This document shows, piece after piece, positions 62,183-64,000 of a DNA stretch of 64,000 bases. Position numbers and translations under genes: made by a program. Position 1 is the stretch's first letter, and every line of letters begins with the position of its first letter. The DNA is from Rhynchopus euleeides (lineage: Eukaryota > Euglenozoa > Diplonemea > Diplonemida > Diplonemidae), in NCBI GenBank assembly GCA_963210315.1, contig OY723281.1:1-64000 (forward strand). Reading direction: 5' to 3'. The notes beneath the pieces are model-generated. The model worked only from the letters and a program-made list of their open reading frames with translations. It was not told the origin of the DNA and made no database searches.

Positions 62183-63934
62183 TCAAGTGGTTCCGTCAGG
62201 CTCTGGTTCTGTTCCATTACCAGGCTCCCCTGGCTGCGATTGTGAGACCTCCGTTCTGTCCGTCTCTGATTTCCCTGGTGGCCCCGTCTCCCGCTCACCA
62301 TCCACCCCTTCACCACCCGTCTGAGACAGAAAAATATCAGGGGAGGCAGGCACCGAGGGCGATATCTGTGCCGGAGGGGCACCCAACAACAAGGGAAGTT
62401 CCACAGCAGGTTCCGTGGCTGACGCCTGTATCTGAGAGCCGCTCACTACCGAGGCAGGTTCTGCACGCTGCCTCTTTGATTGCGGCCCCTTGGGCTTTGG
62501 CGTCACCCGATCCTCCGGGAGAATGACTACAAGGGCTGAAGAAGTCGCAGCCACTGTATCAAGTTGCGGTTGGCTTTCAAACAGGTCCTTCGACTCTTCA
62601 CTCGTTTCGTCACTGCCACTCACTTCGTCTCGGTCCCTCTTCTTCTGGGCCGTATGAACAACTAATTGCCCTTGCTCAGGCTTCGGTTGCAACAAACGGG
62701 GTTGGTCCGTCCCTTGCACCCGTGCTGGGGCGTCCTGCGACTGTATTTGCAGCTGCTTGTTCTCAGACACCTCCAACGCTGACTGCAGGGACAATGCCAA
62801 GTTGTTTTGTTGCACGATGAAATCCTTCTGCCGCGCCATTTCTTTCGCCATGGTCATGCCTTGGCGCAGCTGGTGCTGCACCTGCTTAACCAACATGGCC
62901 TTATCCTGATTCTGTTGTTCGTGTAGGCCCTCCTGGATCTGCATATGTTGCTCCTGCATCCCCAGTTGGTCACGGAGTGCCTTCTCATTTTGCATGCTCG
63001 CCGACACGTGAAATTCCAAAAGCATCTTATCTTGCTGTGTACCTTTCAAAGCATTCTCTGTCTGTTCAAGTAAGCGCTGTTGGGATTCTCCCTGAGACGA
63101 GTAGCTGCGGGCCTTGGACTCCACACGTTGCAGTTCCTGGGTGAGGACCGCTTTTTCGTGGGTCGCCTGTGCCCTCAACGCTTCTACCTCCGCCTCTCTT
63201 TCAACACCAAGCTCTTTCATAAAAGCCAACGCAGAGTCTTGCTTATGGAGCTGTCCCTTTAACACGGCCATCTCCTGTCGTTGTTGATTCAAACGGTCCG
63301 CTTTGGCCTGTGCCTCGTTCGCCACCTTTTCCTTCTCCTCATTCACCCTCTTTATCTCACTCTCTGCCTTTGCCAAAGCTTTCTCCTTCTCCACGACTGA
63401 CCTCTCATGATCCTCTGCTGCTCTTTTTTGCTCTGCCTCTCGCACCTCTATCGCCTCTTGGAGTTCCTTCCGGCATAGACTGACGAGCGTCTTCGTTTGC
63501 TCCTCGGTCCGATACCTATCAAGGACTTCCGTGATTTCACTACACAAAGCAAAACGTGCTAGGGCTTCTTCTTCCACAACATGCGCCCGCTCTGCACTTT
63601 CCTCCATTTCCAAAGTCCTGCGTTCCAAAGTCAGGTATTCCTCCCCGCGCTGCTGGGGTGGTTCCTGTGGTTCATTCAAAACAATGGCACTCTTGGGGAC
63701 GGTGGCATCCTGCAGCTTTTGCATTATGTCTTCCGTGTTTCCCGTGAGCCCAGGTTGTTGTGTGGGAGATACATATACTTCTGGCGAGTTGGGCATGCTA
63801 ACCTTCTCCTCCTGAGGGGCATCCTTATCACAATACACGAGGATGGTCGACTCCTTCTCAAGGAAACCCCTGAAGGCATCCATTTCCTCAGCTGTGTTGG
63901 CCACAGTCACGGTGTTGTCGTCAAACAAGGCCAT
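62183..63934 (-). CDS. Coiled-coil orphan protein with nuclear-signal-like motifs
   Basis: A 583-residue frame from MALFDDNTVTV. Residues ~100-390 form a long charged coiled coil (EEQTKTLVSLCRKELQEAIE, KALAKAESEIKRVNEEKEK, with Gln-rich heptads later). Residues ~415-583 are disordered, with KKRDRDE and SKRQRAE, resembling nuclear localisation signals, and a Pro/Glu/Thr-rich tail ending EPEPDGTT. The window ends 66 bp upstream, so the start may be part of a longer spliced gene. I do not recognise a family. Structural or chromatin-associated roles are possible, but nothing here decides. Its composition is less GC-rich than the LINE genes, and it shows no repeat or element ends nearby. It is open over 1.75 kb, which argues for a real gene. 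Confidence 0.62.
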   Translation of the reverse strand: MALFDDNTVTVANTAEEMDAFRGFLEKESTILVYCDKDAPQEEKVSMPNSPEVYVSPTQQPGLTGNTEDIMQKLQDATVPKSAIVLNEPQEPPQQRGEEYLTLERRTLEMEESAERAHVVEEEALARFALCSEITEVLDRYRTEEQTKTLVSLCRKELQEAIEVREAEQKRAAEDHERSVVEKEKALAKAESEIKRVNEEKEKVANEAQAKADRLNQQRQEMAVLKGQLHKQDSALAFMKELGVEREAEVEALRAQATHEKAVLTQELQRVESKARSYSSQGESQQRLLEQTENALKGTQQDKMLLEFHVSASMQNEKALRDQLGMQEQHMQIQEGLHEQQNQDKAMLVKQVQHQLRQGMTMAKEMARQKDFIVQQNNLALSLQSALEVSENKQLQIQSQDAPARVQGTDQPRLLQPKPEQGQLVVHTAQKKRDRDEVSGSDETSEESKDLFESQPQLDTVAATSSALVVILPEDRVTPKPKGPQSKRQRAEPASVVSGSQIQASATEPAVELPLLLGAPPAQISPSVPASPDIFLSQTGGEGVDGERETGPPGKSETDRTEVSQSQPGEPGNGTEPEPDGTT

Positions 63935-64000
63935 GGCATCCGTGCCACAGCTGATAAAACGGTAATGGCCTCCGTGCGGGGTATTTCCTCTGTGCAGGAC

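Overview
The window comes from a GC-rich nuclear genome of a flagellated, intron-bearing eukaryote, most likely a protist. It holds a spliced gene for an outer-dynein-arm docking subunit (ODAD3/CCDC151 type) with six exons and GT-AG introns. It also has a WD40 gene family, poly-A-tailed retroelements, Helitron-type and TIR transposons, and large simple-sequence arrays. I cannot name the species. No rRNA, tRNA, CRISPR array or bacterial operon is visible.

Layout. 1-1198: two and a bit copies of a 569-bp tandem repeat. 1686-4079 (-): a Helitron-like PIF1 helicase fused to an OTU protease domain, with its front end missing. 4400-14774: about 10.4 kb of a nearly perfect 8-bp satellite. 14773-34168: a graveyard of non-LTR retroelements. 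It includes a long R2-type LINE (LINE1, 19938 to about 29.2 kb, minus strand) with several OTU domains and a restriction-like endonuclease, a second 5'-truncated LINE (LINE2, 29420-32081), and five copies of a 1.09-kb non-coding retroposon (RE1). These are nested, duplicated and concatenated. 34919-36544 and 48108-49680: two copies of a ubiquitin-like/WD40 gene. A third fragment lies at 60992-61478. 41226-47143 (-): the ODAD3 gene, whose introns 4 and 5 are swollen by nested transposons. 51373-52332: a cysteine-rich orphan ORF. 52754-53650: 173-bp tandem repeats. 54778-59196: a hAT-like element (8-bp target duplication) filled with telomere-like repeats. 59.2-61.8 kb: more repeats and a second ribozyme-bearing retroposon (RE2). 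62183-63934 (-): a coiled-coil orphan protein.

Main discoveries. (1) RE1 and RE2 begin with the same 78-nt block. It folds as an HDV-like self-cleaving ribozyme, and differences between copies fall in the P4 loop and at the free position after the catalytic C. (2) Retroelement cDNAs are joined end to end through internal poly-A tracts, as expected from template jumping by an R2-type reverse transcriptase. (3) A telomere-like array is carried inside a TIR element with an 8-bp target duplication. (4) OTU domains occur in both the Helitron-like element and the LINEs. (5) Several insertions are dated by paired empty and filled sites within the same window.

The only confident host genes are ODAD3 and the WD40 family. 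Most of the rest is repeat-derived, and most long open frames, including all those in the 8-bp satellite, are not genes.
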